A stretch of 64,000 bases of DNA from Rubrivivax sp. (lineage in GTDB: Bacteria; Pseudomonadota; Gammaproteobacteria; Burkholderiales; Burkholderiaceae_C). This document shows, in pieces, positions 27,645 to 36,826 of the stretch. The DNA is taken from assembly GCA_026125665.1 (NCBI GenBank), contig JAHCKS010000005.1:1-64000 (forward strand). Reading direction: 5' to 3'. Made by a program: the position numbers and the translations under genes. A model generated the notes under the pieces. The model ran no database searches. It was not told the origin of the DNA and worked only from the letters and a program-made list of their open reading frames with translations. How positions within the stretch are numbered: position 1 is the first letter of the stretch; every line of letters starts with the position of its first letter.

Positions 27645-29132
27645 ATGCGCACTCAGATTGCCCACGGCGCAGTCTGGATGGTTCTCTTCAGACTGTTCGA
27701 TCGCTGCATCGGACTCGTCAGCACGGCCGTGCTCGCGCGGCTGCTGCTCCCGGACGACTTCGGCCTCGTCGCGATGGCGATGTCGGTGATCGTCGTGATC
27801 GAGCTGGCCACCGCCTTCGGTTTCGAGGTGGCGTTGATCCAGCTGCCGGCGCCGCGGCGCGAGCACTTCGACACGGCATGGTCCTTGAACCTCAGCGTGG
27901 CCGCTGGCGGCGCCGTGGTCACCGCGGTCGCCGCGGCGCCGACAGCGGCCTTCTACGGCGATGACCGGCTGGCCCCGGTGATGATGGCCATCGGCGCGGT
28001 CTGGCTCGTGAACGGCCTGGAGAACATCGGCATCGTCAACTTCCGGCGCGACTTGAACTTCGGCACGGAGTTCCGGTTCCTGGCGACGAAGCGGCTCATC
28101 GCCTTCGTCGCAACCATGGCGGCCGCCTTCGCGCTACGCAACTACTGGGCGCTCGTGATCGGCACCGCCGCCGGCCGGCTGGCCGGGGTGGCGTTGAGCT
28201 ACGGCATGGAACCTTTCCGCCCGCGATTCACCTACCGATGCGCGCGCGACTTGTTCAAGTTCTCGGGTTGGATCTTCCTCAATCACGCGCTGGGAGTAGT
28301 GTTCAGCCGGGTGTCGCACTTCTTCGTGGGCCGCAGCTTCGGCGCCCAGGCACTCGGCGCATACAGCGTCGCCGCGGAGATCTCGCAGCTGGCCCACACC
28401 GAGCTCATCGCGCCGATCAACCGCGCGATGTTCCCCGGCTACTCGCGCCTGCTAGCCGATCCGCCGCTCTTTCGCAAGACCTGCATCGATGCCACGGCGG
28501 CCATCCTCCTCATTGCACTGCCGGTGAGCGTGGGCATCGCCGTCCTGGCGGGTCCCTTCGTGCGCCTGCTGCTGGGGGAGCATTGGGGTGAGGCCGTGCC
28601 GATCATCCGCGTGCTCGCGGTGGCGGGCGCCGTGGCAGCCCTCACCTCCAACAACGTGTCGATCTACCTGGCTCTCGGCAAGCCGTACCTCGCCACGGCG
28701 GCCCTGGGTGCGCGGACGATCGTCATGCTGCTCGCTCTGGCCGTGGTCGGCAAGTCAGCCGGCGTCATCGGTGTGGCGTGGGCCGAGCTGATCGCCGCGC
28801 TGGCCGCATTTGTCGTCAGCCTGCCCGTGTTGTTCACGACGATCGGCCTGTCGTTGCGTCAATATGCGGCCGTCTTCTGGAGGCCCGCCCTCGCCAGCGC
28901 GGTCATGGGCTGGGCGGTGCACGCCGGCGTTCATCCGGTCTACGAGGCGGCCCACGTCACCAGCGCCCTTGCGGACCTGTTGATCGGTACGGCGATCGGT
29001 GCCGCGGCCTACGTCCTGGCTGTCGCGGCGCTGTGGAAGATCGGCGGCTCGGCCGAGTCGGTCGAGGCGCAGCTGTTGCGCCAGGCGGTGCTGAAGTTCC
29101 GCGCCCGCCGGGAGACCGGGCGCGAGAACTAG
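27645..29132 (+). CDS. Polysaccharide flippase, Wzx/RfbX (MATE-like) family
   Basis: A 495-residue integral membrane protein with about 12-14 predicted helices. It begins MRTQIAHGAVWMVLFRLFDR and has the DDFGLVAMAMSVIVVIE and FSGWIFLNHALGVVFSRVSH segments typical of lipopolysaccharide flippases. It should move undecaprenyl-linked repeat units across the inner membrane. It stands alone on its strand between a decayed copy of itself and a convergent pyruvyl transferase gene. ATG at 27645 is preceded by no strong ribosome site; the decayed fragment upstream may have displaced the original leader. Confidence 0.87.
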   Translation: MRTQIAHGAVWMVLFRLFDRCIGLVSTAVLARLLLPDDFGLVAMAMSVIVVIELATAFGFEVALIQLPAPRREHFDTAWSLNLSVAAGGAVVTAVAAAPTAAFYGDDRLAPVMMAIGAVWLVNGLENIGIVNFRRDLNFGTEFRFLATKRLIAFVATMAAAFALRNYWALVIGTAAGRLAGVALSYGMEPFRPRFTYRCARDLFKFSGWIFLNHALGVVFSRVSHFFVGRSFGAQALGAYSVAAEISQLAHTELIAPINRAMFPGYSRLLADPPLFRKTCIDATAAILLIALPVSVGIAVLAGPFVRLLLGEHWGEAVPIIRVLAVAGAVAALTSNNVSIYLALGKPYLATAALGARTIVMLLALAVVGKSAGVIGVAWAELIAALAAFVVSLPVLFTTIGLSLRQYAAVFWRPALASAVMGWAVHAGVHPVYEAAHVTSALADLLIGTAIGAAAYVLAVAALWKIGGSAESVEAQLLRQAVLKFRARRETGREN

Positions 29133-29181
29133 CCTGAAGCGACGGCGCCTGGTGAAGCGCGGCGCGGCGCCACGCCGGGCG

Positions 29182-30411
29182 TCAGGTGTGCGGCACCACG
29201 GCGGCCAATCGGTCGAAGTGCGAATCGAGCTCGTGGCGGAGCCGGTCGCGGGTCCGGACGACCCGCAGCCGCCAGGCAGGGCCATGCTCGAGCACGTCGT
29301 CGATGCGCGCGCGAAGCTCACACGCCTGCAAGCCATCGAACTCCAGGCAGGCGTCCGGCAAGGCGGCGTCGTCCATCTGTTGCCGGACTTTCCTCGCCAC
29401 CGAGATGGCGACCACCGGCGTGCCCGCGACCAAGGCCAGGATCACCCCATGGAGCCGGGAGGCCACGATCACCCGCGCGCCACGCACGGCGCGCAGGTAG
29501 TCGTCGACATCGCGGACATCGACCACCAGGGTTGAAGCCGCGTCGCCGCGCATCAGCGCCCGCACGCGCTCGACGACCGGCGGGTCCATGCGCGTCTGCG
29601 AACAGGCCCACCGGACCTCGATGCCTCGACCTTGCAGGTGGTCGGCCGCGCCGGCCAGCGCGCGCAGATAGTTCTCGTACGAAGCGTCTTCCGGGCCCGG
29701 CCATGCCGAGCGAGCGATCGGGCTGAGGACAGCGAAGGGGACTTCGTCCTGCGCGGGGCGAGGCTCGTCGATCGCGGCGCTGCGCAGCGCGAAGGCAGGG
29801 TCCGGGCAAACCGAGCACGGGCCGGCCAGCCCGGCGCGGCGCATGGCCTCGACGGATCCCTCGTCGCGCAGGACCCGCAACCGGGCCAGTCGAAGCGCGC
29901 TCCTGCTCATGCGGGCGCCGGCAGGCGTCAGCAGCTGGTCGACTCCCACGCCGAAGTACGCAACGGCCTTGCCGCGCGAGCGCGTCGCCGCGCCCCAGGC
30001 GAGCAGACGAAAGGGCTGCCCCCAGGCGCCACCCCAGTAGTCCTCGATCTGGCCACTGCCGGAGAACAGCAGCATGTCCAGGTCGCGCACGTGCCCTCGG
30101 ATGCGCCATGCCGCCGCGGACAGGCGAAGCCAGGGACGCGAGCGCTCGAAGCGGTCGAGCCACGCCCCGGCGGGCGCCGGTCCATCGGGGCGCACGAGCC
30201 CTCCGAAGCCGGTAGCCGCTCGCGCCGGCAAGCCGAAAGTCTCGACCGCGTCCTCGGGGTCGGGGCAGATGGCGGTCAGCTCGATGCCGGGGCACCGCGC
30301 CCGCAAGGCATCGATCACCGCCCGCTGGATCGCCACGTCGCCCAGATTGGCGCTGCCATACATCCCGAACAGCCCGATACGCACAGGCCTGGTCGGCTGA
30401 CGAAGGGTCAT
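29182..30411 (-). CDS. Polysaccharide pyruvyl transferase family protein
   Basis: A 409-residue PS_pyruv_trans protein. N-terminal IGLFGMYGSANLGDVAIQRA, a central FSGSGQIEDYWGG, and the C-terminal ARVIVASRLHGVILALVAGT with the conserved SRLH are the family motifs. These enzymes add a pyruvyl ketal from phosphoenolpyruvate to sugars of EPS, or act as GT-B-like sugar transferases. The ATG overlaps the stop of the GT2 gene, so both are one transcript on the minus strand. The result would be an acidic polysaccharide. Confidence 0.88.
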   Translation of the reverse strand: MTLRQPTRPVRIGLFGMYGSANLGDVAIQRAVIDALRARCPGIELTAICPDPEDAVETFGLPARAATGFGGLVRPDGPAPAGAWLDRFERSRPWLRLSAAAWRIRGHVRDLDMLLFSGSGQIEDYWGGAWGQPFRLLAWGAATRSRGKAVAYFGVGVDQLLTPAGARMSRSALRLARLRVLRDEGSVEAMRRAGLAGPCSVCPDPAFALRSAAIDEPRPAQDEVPFAVLSPIARSAWPGPEDASYENYLRALAGAADHLQGRGIEVRWACSQTRMDPPVVERVRALMRGDAASTLVVDVRDVDDYLRAVRGARVIVASRLHGVILALVAGTPVVAISVARKVRQQMDDAALPDACLEFDGLQACELRARIDDVLEHGPAWRLRVVRTRDRLRHELDSHFDRLAAVVPHT

Positions 30412-31298
30412 GCGGCCGCTCGGTGTCCGATCAGCGATCGCACCTCAGCCCACAGGCGGCGGCGGTCGTGGCGCATCAGACGCGCCGCCACGCCACAGGC
30501 TCGCCATTTCTGGGCCAGTGGAATCGGCGCCCGCCACACCGAAAGCATGCGGTCGGCGTGCAACCGCCAATGCAGCGTTCGAAGCGGCCGCTGTGCACCA
30601 GGGTCGTACATGCGCTGGATCTCCAGCGGAGTGCGCATGGAGGTGAAGGTGTCGGCGGACTGCCGTCGAACGAGCGACACCTCAGGCAGCAGACGGATGC
30701 AACCGTACAGCGCCAGCTCCGCGGTCAACACCATGTCGCCGCCCGGGTACAGGCGGTCGAGCCCGGTGCGCCGCAGGACCGCAGTGCGCACGAGGCCGCT
30801 CATGGGGTTGTTCAACTGCATGTCCAGGCAGACACGCTCGAAGCGCTCGCTCGGCATGGCCATGCTGAAGTCTCGGTCCCCCTCGTAGACGTGCAGCGCC
30901 CGGCCGTTGCCGTCGACCAGCCGCGTGCGCCCGTAGCACAGCACCACGTCCGGCTCGGTGTCCAACACCTGAACGTGGCTGGCGAGCGCGTCCTTCGTGC
31001 AAATGTCGCTCGCCGACGCCCACTTGAAGTAGACACCGCGGGCCCTATCGACGAGACAGTTCCAGTTCCTCGGGGCGCCGATGTTCTCCGTGTGTCGGAT
31101 CAAGCGCACGCGCGAATCGCGCGCCGCAATGGCCTCAACGACGGCAGCCGTGCCGTCGGTCGACGCGTTGTCGGCAACGAGCAACTCGAAGTCGCCGAAA
31201 GTCTGGCCGAGCAGAGACTCCAGCGCCTGGCCAATGAACGCCTCTCCGTTGAACACGGGGACACCGACTGTCACCCGAGGATCACCTAGCGCCGTCAC
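30408..31298 (-). CDS. GT2-family glycosyltransferase
   Basis: A 296-residue GT-A enzyme. RVTVGVPVFNGEAFIGQALE, LLVADNASTDGTAAVVEAI and the HTENIGAPRNWNCLVDRARG segment define a GT2 fold; the usual DxD-like position appears as SASDICTKDAL. No membrane helix is seen. It should add one sugar to the lipid-linked repeat unit. It is the first gene of a two-gene minus-strand operon divergent from the SAF-domain gene, with 166 bases between them. Confidence 0.88.
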   Translation of the reverse strand: MTALGDPRVTVGVPVFNGEAFIGQALESLLGQTFGDFELLVADNASTDGTAAVVEAIAARDSRVRLIRHTENIGAPRNWNCLVDRARGVYFKWASASDICTKDALASHVQVLDTEPDVVLCYGRTRLVDGNGRALHVYEGDRDFSMAMPSERFERVCLDMQLNNPMSGLVRTAVLRRTGLDRLYPGGDMVLTAELALYGCIRLLPEVSLVRRQSADTFTSMRTPLEIQRMYDPGAQRPLRTLHWRLHADRMLSVWRAPIPLAQKWRACGVAARLMRHDRRRLWAEVRSLIGHRAAA

Positions 31299-31464
31299 GC
31301 AAACCCCGCTCCTCCGGCGCGCCGAGGCGCCGGTCCCGGAACTCTAGCCAACGGAACGCCGTGCACACGCGCACGCTCGGCGAAGAAGGGAAGTCCGTCA
31401 CGTTGGCACGAGCCACCGCAACGCAAGCGATCTGCATAATGCGGCAGCCACTCTGGGAGCCTCA

Positions 31465-32754
31465 GTGATCATTGTCGACAAGGCGCTGGCGAAACGCGAA
31501 TCTGAGGGAAGGCCGGTGCGCGTCGCATTGTTCGGCGGCGGGTACATGGTGCGCTGCATCGCACTGCAGATGCTCACCGCCGTCACCGGCATGCGCCTGG
31601 TCGTGGTCGTCAATCGCACGGTCGCGAAGGCCGAGAAGGCGCTGGCGGAAGCGGGCGCGCGTTCCATCCGCCGCATCTCCGACGTGGCCGGACTGGAAGC
31701 GGCCATCCGCGCTGGTGAGCCCGCCGTGACCGACGATCCGCGGGCGGTCGTCGATTCGGGACTGGTCGACGCCGTCATCGAGGCCACCGGTCATGTCGAG
31801 TACGGCACCCAGGTGTGCTTCATGGCGCTGCAACAGGGCAAGCACGTTGTCATGATGGGCGCCGAGGTCGACGCTTCCGTCGGCCCGATCCTGAAGACTT
31901 ACGCCGACCGGGCCGGCGTCGTCGTGACCTACACCGACGGCGACGAGCCGGGCGTGGGCATGAACCTGTATCGCTTCCTCGACAGCATGGGCTACCGGCC
32001 GGTGTTGATGGGGCAGATGAAGGGCATGCTCGATCGCTACCGCACTCCGGAAACCCAACGCGAGCTGGCGACGCGCCTGGCCCAGAACCCCGCCGTGCTC
32101 GCGAGCTTCGCCGACGGCTCCAAGCTTGCGCTCGAGGCGGCGATCATGGGCAACGCGACCGGTTTTACGCCGCAGGCGCGCGGCATGAAGGGCTACCCGG
32201 TTGCGCACGTCAACGACATGCTGAGCCAGCTGGATCCATGCGCCTTCGACAAGGGCGGATGGGTCGAGTACTCGCTCGGTTCGGCACCTCACACCGGCGC
32301 ATTCGTCGTCTGCCTGAACGAGCACCCCGAGAAGCGCAAGCTGATGGCCTATCTCAAGATGGGCAACGGCCCGCTCTACATGTTCTATACGCCCTACCAT
32401 CTGCCGCCGTGGCAGATCGTGCACTCGGTGGGCCGCGCGGTTCTGTTCAACGATGCCACCATCACGCCGCGCGGTGCGCCGGTCTGCGACACGGTGGCGT
32501 ACGCCAAGGGCGACCTGCGCGCCGGCGAGCGGCTGGATGGCATGGGCGGCTTTGCCGCGTACGGCCTCGTGGAACGCTACGAGGTCTGCGCGCGCGAGGG
32601 CTTCCTGCCGATCGCGGTTTCGCTGGACTGCGTCCTGAAGCACGACATCGCTAAGGACCAGCCCATTCGTTACGCCGACGTCGTCTTGCCGGAAGGCCGG
32701 CTTGTCGACCGACTTCGCGCGGAGCAGGCGTCGCGTTTTCCCGTGACGAGCTGA
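31465..32754 (+). CDS. NAD(P)-binding oxidoreductase with C-terminal SAF domain
   Basis: A 429-residue protein. An N-terminal Rossmann fold (RVALFGGGYMVRCIALQML, then VDAVIEATGHVEYG) resembles homoserine dehydrogenase, and the C-terminus (ITPRGAPVCDTVAYAKGDLR) is SAF-like. Such proteins recur next to rfbF/rfbG-type genes in O-antigen loci and probably reduce or rearrange a sugar intermediate; the reaction is not established. The start is GTG (31465) in GCCTCAGTGATC. It precedes rfbF by 130 bases and likely opens the CDP-sugar cassette. Confidence 0.75.
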   Translation: MIIVDKALAKRESEGRPVRVALFGGGYMVRCIALQMLTAVTGMRLVVVVNRTVAKAEKALAEAGARSIRRISDVAGLEAAIRAGEPAVTDDPRAVVDSGLVDAVIEATGHVEYGTQVCFMALQQGKHVVMMGAEVDASVGPILKTYADRAGVVVTYTDGDEPGVGMNLYRFLDSMGYRPVLMGQMKGMLDRYRTPETQRELATRLAQNPAVLASFADGSKLALEAAIMGNATGFTPQARGMKGYPVAHVNDMLSQLDPCAFDKGGWVEYSLGSAPHTGAFVVCLNEHPEKRKLMAYLKMGNGPLYMFYTPYHLPPWQIVHSVGRAVLFNDATITPRGAPVCDTVAYAKGDLRAGERLDGMGGFAAYGLVERYEVCAREGFLPIAVSLDCVLKHDIAKDQPIRYADVVLPEGRLVDRLRAEQASRFPVTS

Positions 32755-32884
32755 GAGCTGTCGCGTAATGCCGGCCATTGCACCCGCCCGCGAGCGGCGC
32801 GGTGCGTGACCGGTCCGGGACATCTTCGAGGTATTTCGAGGCGATTCGGGGCGTAGTCGAGCCCCACGAACACAGGAAGCGACA

Positions 32885-33661
32885 GTGAAGGTCGTTCTCT
32901 TTTGCGGCGGGCTGGGCACGCGGTTGCGCGAGCACTCCGATACCATTCCCAAGCCACTGGTCAATATCGGCGTGCGGCCGATCCTGTGGCACTTGATGCG
33001 CTATTACGCGCATTTCGGGCACAAGGATTTCATCCTCTGCCTCGGATACCGCGGCGACATGATCCGCGAGTACTTCCAGACCTACAACGAAGCCTTGTCC
33101 AATGACTTCGTTCTCAGCGACGGCGGGCGAAAGGTCGAACTGCTGACAAGCGATATCCAGGACTGGCGCATCACGTTCGTCGACACCGGCCTGCACGCCA
33201 ATCTCGGCCAGCGGCTGCTTCGCGTGCGCAAGTACCTCGAGAACGAAGGCGAGTTCATGGCCAACTACGCCGACGGCCTGACCGACATGCCGTTGAACGA
33301 GCATATCGAGCTCTTTCGTCGCACCAAATCGACCGCCACGATCATGGCGGTGCGCACGTCGCAGAGCTTCCATTGCGTCCAGTCCGAGCCGGGCGGCACG
33401 GTGACCTCGATGGGGCGCATCGCCGAAAGCGAGTTCTGGATCAACGCCGGCTTCATGTGCCTGCGCAAGGAGATTTTCGACCATATCGAGGAGGGTGACG
33501 AATTGGTCGAGAAGCCCTTCGACCGCCTCATCGCCAGGCGCGAGCTGGTCGTGAACCGCTACCACGGCTTCTGGCAGCAGATGGACACCTTCCGCGACAA
33601 GATCCAATACGACCGCATGGAAGGCCGCGGCGATTGCCCCTGGATGGTCTGGAAGAAATAG
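32885..33661 (+). CDS. rfbF: Glucose-1-phosphate cytidylyltransferase
   Basis: Makes CDP-glucose from CTP and glucose-1-phosphate, the entry to CDP-3,6-dideoxy and branched sugars. The 258-residue protein has the nucleotidyltransferase signature VVLFCGGLGTRLREHSDTIP with KPLVNIG, then HFGHKDFILCLGYRG, NYADGLTDMPL and the C-terminal WQQMDTFRDK. Length and motifs fit RfbF rather than the dTDP enzyme RmlA. GTG start; the upstream 130 bases contain a GGGGC-8-GCCCC hairpin. The stop (TAG) abuts the next ATG. Confidence 0.93.
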   Translation: MKVVLFCGGLGTRLREHSDTIPKPLVNIGVRPILWHLMRYYAHFGHKDFILCLGYRGDMIREYFQTYNEALSNDFVLSDGGRKVELLTSDIQDWRITFVDTGLHANLGQRLLRVRKYLENEGEFMANYADGLTDMPLNEHIELFRRTKSTATIMAVRTSQSFHCVQSEPGGTVTSMGRIAESEFWINAGFMCLRKEIFDHIEEGDELVEKPFDRLIARRELVVNRYHGFWQQMDTFRDKIQYDRMEGRGDCPWMVWKK

Positions 33662-34327
33662 ATGCGCGACCTCGGATTGAACCTTCCCACCGGCGCGAAT
33701 CCGCAGTTCCTGTTTCTCGGCGCGCACAGCGACGATATCGAGATCGGTTGCGGCGGCACCGTCATCGAGCTGCTGAAGTCCTATCCGCGCGCCCGCGTGC
33801 ACTGGGTCGTGCTGAGCACCGGCGCGGGAAGGGAAGTTGAAGCCCGCCAGGCGTCGGCCTCGCTGCTGGCCGGCGTTGCCGAAGCCACCGTCGAGATCAA
33901 GGAGTTTCGTGGCGCTTACTTCCCGGCCGAGCTCGTCGGCCTGAAGGACTACTTCGAGGATCTGAAGCGCCGCGTGCGCCCCGACGTGATCTTCACGCAC
34001 GCGCGCGAGGAGCTGCACCAGGACCACCGCATCGTCGGCGAGCTCACCTGGAACACTTGGCGCAACCACATGATCCTCGAGTACGAGATCCCGAAGTACG
34101 ACGGCGGCCTCGGCTCGCCGTCGGTCTTCGTGCGGCTCGACGAGGGCACGGTGCGGCGCAAGGTCGACATGCTGATGGAGGCCTTTCGCACACAGCACGA
34201 CAAGGCGTGGTTCACGCCCTCCACCTTCGAGGCCTTGATGCGGCTGCGCGGCGTGGAATGCAATGCCCCGAGCGGCTACGCCGAGGCGTTCTACTGCCGC
34301 AAGCTCGTCTTCGGGCGGACCGCTTGA
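33662..34327 (+). CDS. PIG-L/LmbE-family deacetylase
   Basis: A 221-residue zinc-dependent N-deacetylase. The metal site is FLGAHSDDIEIGCGGT (canonical AHPDDE, here AHSDD then IE) plus the later histidine in ELHQDHRIVGE, and a THAREEL segment between. It could remove an N-acetyl group from an amino sugar, or act on another intermediate of the CDP-sugar cassette. It starts on the base after the rfbF stop and is followed by the aminotransferase after 13 bases. Confidence 0.88.
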   Translation: MRDLGLNLPTGANPQFLFLGAHSDDIEIGCGGTVIELLKSYPRARVHWVVLSTGAGREVEARQASASLLAGVAEATVEIKEFRGAYFPAELVGLKDYFEDLKRRVRPDVIFTHAREELHQDHRIVGELTWNTWRNHMILEYEIPKYDGGLGSPSVFVRLDEGTVRRKVDMLMEAFRTQHDKAWFTPSTFEALMRLRGVECNAPSGYAEAFYCRKLVFGRTA

Positions 34328-34340
34328 AGGTTGCACCGCA

Positions 34341-35651
34341 GTGAAGAGTTTCACCCGGTCGATCGAGCTCGGCGCGCGCCTGCACCGCTGCGTGCCCGGC
34401 GGCGCACACACGTATGCCAAGGGAGACGACCAGTATCCCGAGGGCATGGCACCGATCATCGATCGTGGCCTCGGGTGCAAGGTCTGGGACGTCGACGGCA
34501 ACGAGTTCATCGAGTACGGCTCGGGGCTGCGCGCGGTGACGCTGGGGCACGCGTTCGAGCCGGTGCTGCAGGCCGTGCGCGAGCAGCTCGTGCGCGGCTC
34601 GAACTTCGTGCGGCCGGCACGCATCGAGCTCGAGGCGGCCGAGTCGCTGCAAGCCATGGTGCCCGGCGCCGAGATGGTCAAGTTCTGCAAGGACGGCTCG
34701 GACGCGACCTCAGGCGCGATCAAGCTCGCCCGCGCCTACACGGGGCGCGACCTCGTGGCGATCTGCGGCAACCACCCGTTCTTCTCGGTCGATGACTGGT
34801 TCATCGGCGCCTCGGCGATGCCGGGCGGCGTGCCGCGCGCCACGCGCGAGCTGACACTGAAGTTCGCCTACAACGACCTGGCGAGCCTGCAGGTGCTCTT
34901 CGATGCTCATCCCGGGCAGATCGCGGCGGTCATCCTCGAGGCCGAGAAGGAGGCCGAGCCCAAGCCCGGTTTCCTTCAGGGTGTGCGAGAGCAATGCACG
35001 CGGCACGGTTCGGTGTTCGTGCTCGACGAGATGATCACCGGCTTTCGCTGGCACAACGGCGGCGCCCAAGCCTTCCATGGCATCCGCCCCGACCTGTCGA
35101 CCTTCGGCAAGGGTCTGGGCAACGGCTTCTCGGTGTCGGCGCTGGCGGGTTCGCGCGACCTCATGCGCCTGGGTGGCGCGGACCACGATCGCGAGCGCGT
35201 CTTCCTTCTCTCGACGACGCACGGCGCCGAGACGCATGGCCTGGCGGCGGCGCTGGCGACCATGAAGGTCTACCGGGACGAGCCCGTGGTGCGCACGCTG
35301 TGGGAGCGCGGCGAGCGCCTGGCCGCCGGGCTGCGCGCCGCGGCCGAAGCGGCCGGCGTCGCCCAGCACGTGCCGATCCTCGGGCGGCCCTGCTGCCTCG
35401 TCTTCGGCTCCCGCGATGCCCAGGGGCAGCCTTCGCAACCCTTCCGCACGCTCCTGATGCAGGAGATCATCGAGCGCGGCGTGCTCGCGACTTCACTCGT
35501 GGTGAACTACTCGCACAGCGAGAGCGACATCGATCGCACGGTGGCTGCCTTCGCAGCCGCGTTCGACGTCTATCGCCGCGCGCTCGACGAAGGCATCGAC
35601 AAATACCTGCGCGGCAGGCCCGTGCGGCCCGCCATTCGGCCTTTCGGTTGA
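34341..35651 (+). CDS. Class III PLP aminotransferase, glutamate-1-semialdehyde aminomutase-like
   Basis: A 436-residue PLP enzyme of fold type I. Conserved are KFCKDGSDATSGAIKLARAY, VFVLDEMITGFRWHNGG and the lysine motif STFGKGLGNGFSVSALAG. It resembles HemL, but the gene lies in a sugar cassette, so it probably aminates a keto sugar or makes an amino-acid-like substituent. The GTG at 34341 is chosen because the family N-terminus (KSFTRSIELGARLHRCVPGG) starts there and AAGG lies about 10 bases upstream; the earlier in-frame ATG (34263) would overlap the deacetylase gene. Confidence 0.87.
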   Translation: MKSFTRSIELGARLHRCVPGGAHTYAKGDDQYPEGMAPIIDRGLGCKVWDVDGNEFIEYGSGLRAVTLGHAFEPVLQAVREQLVRGSNFVRPARIELEAAESLQAMVPGAEMVKFCKDGSDATSGAIKLARAYTGRDLVAICGNHPFFSVDDWFIGASAMPGGVPRATRELTLKFAYNDLASLQVLFDAHPGQIAAVILEAEKEAEPKPGFLQGVREQCTRHGSVFVLDEMITGFRWHNGGAQAFHGIRPDLSTFGKGLGNGFSVSALAGSRDLMRLGGADHDRERVFLLSTTHGAETHGLAAALATMKVYRDEPVVRTLWERGERLAAGLRAAAEAAGVAQHVPILGRPCCLVFGSRDAQGQPSQPFRTLLMQEIIERGVLATSLVVNYSHSESDIDRTVAAFAAAFDVYRRALDEGIDKYLRGRPVRPAIRPFG

Positions 35652-35736
35652 AGCCGCGACCCGCTGGCGCTGCGCGTCTGCCTCGCGCTCCAAGAACCCC
35701 TTCATTCGTTTCCCTGCCCATCGCTGACCGCTGGCC

Positions 35737-36819
35737 ATGATTCATCCCGAGTTCTGGAAAGGCAAGAGAGTCTTCGTCACCGGCCACACCGGTTTCAAGG
35801 GAAGCTGGCTGTGCCTGTGGCTCAGTCGCATGGGCGCGCAGGTCAGCGGCTACGCGCTGCCGCCGCCGTCGAGCCCGAGCCTGTTCGAGATGGCACGTGT
35901 CGAGCAGATCGTCGATTCGCAGATCGCCGACGTGTCCGACCTGTCGCGGCTGCAGGCTGCGCTGCTGGCGTCGAAGGCCGAGATCGTTATCCACATGGCG
36001 GCACAGTCGCTGGTGCGCTACTCGTACCAGAACCCGGTGGAGACCTTCCGCACCAACGTGCTCGGTACCGTGCATGCGCTTGAGGCCGCCCGCCACGCGC
36101 CCGACGTGCGGGCCGTCGTCGTCGTCACCTCGGACAAGTGCTACTACAACGAAGAGTGGGTCTGGGGCTATCGCGAAGACTCCCGCCTCGGCGGCATCGA
36201 CCCCTACAGCGGCAGCAAGGGTGCCGCCGAACTGGTCGTCACGGCTTATCAGCACTCGTACTTCAGCGCCGATCGCCACGCGAGCGGGCCCGCGATCGCC
36301 AGTGCTCGCGCCGGCAACGTCATCGGCGGTGGCGATTGGGCGCTCGATCGGCTGGTGCCCGATGTGCTGCGCTCGCTGCTGAAGAACGAGCCGACGCTGA
36401 TCCGCAACCCCCAGGCGACGCGGCCGTGGCAGCATGTGCTCGAGCCGCTGCACGGCTACCTCGTCCTCGCCGAGCACCTGTACGACAGACAAGGCCACGA
36501 CTACAGCGGCGGCTGGAACTTCGGTCCACCGGAAGCGAGCGAGCGCACGGTCGGCTGGATCATCCGCCGGCTGTACGACCTGTGGGGCGTGAGCTTCGAC
36601 TGGAAACGCGACGAGGATCGCGGCCCGCCCGAAAGCACCTTCCTGAAGCTCGACGCGTCCAAGGCGCGTGCGCTCCTCGGCTGGCGGCCGAAGCTGGACC
36701 TCGACACCACCTTGCGCTGGATCGTCGAGTGGACACGCCAGTACCAGGCGGGGGCGGACATGCGCGAGGTGACCTACGCCGACATCGACCGCTTCGCGGC
36801 CATTCGGCCCGCCGATTGA
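35737..36819 (+). CDS. rfbG: CDP-glucose 4,6-dehydratase
   Basis: Converts CDP-glucose to CDP-4-keto-6-deoxyglucose. The 360-residue SDR-extended protein has the NAD loop VTGHTGFKGSWLCLWLS (about 13-29), which is characteristic of RfbG, MAAQSLVRYSYQNPVETF, the TSDKCYYNEEW segment, and the catalytic region EDSRLGGIDPYSGSKGAAEL with YxxxK. Together with rfbF it fixes the CDP-hexose route. It lies 85 bases after the aminotransferase. Confidence 0.94.
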   Translation: MIHPEFWKGKRVFVTGHTGFKGSWLCLWLSRMGAQVSGYALPPPSSPSLFEMARVEQIVDSQIADVSDLSRLQAALLASKAEIVIHMAAQSLVRYSYQNPVETFRTNVLGTVHALEAARHAPDVRAVVVVTSDKCYYNEEWVWGYREDSRLGGIDPYSGSKGAAELVVTAYQHSYFSADRHASGPAIASARAGNVIGGGDWALDRLVPDVLRSLLKNEPTLIRNPQATRPWQHVLEPLHGYLVLAEHLYDRQGHDYSGGWNFGPPEASERTVGWIIRRLYDLWGVSFDWKRDEDRGPPESTFLKLDASKARALLGWRPKLDLDTTLRWIVEWTRQYQAGADMREVTYADIDRFAAIRPAD

Positions 36820-36826
36820 GGCGGCG

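Noticed and set aside
31405..31440. Sigma-54 promoter (TTGGCACG) before the SAF-domain gene
   Set aside because: The -12 GC is at the wrong distance and lacks TTGC.
34341..35651. Housekeeping hemL (glutamate-1-semialdehyde aminomutase)
   Set aside because: Sequence is HemL-like, but it is embedded between rfbF/PIG-L and rfbG; a sugar-linked aminotransferase is more likely.
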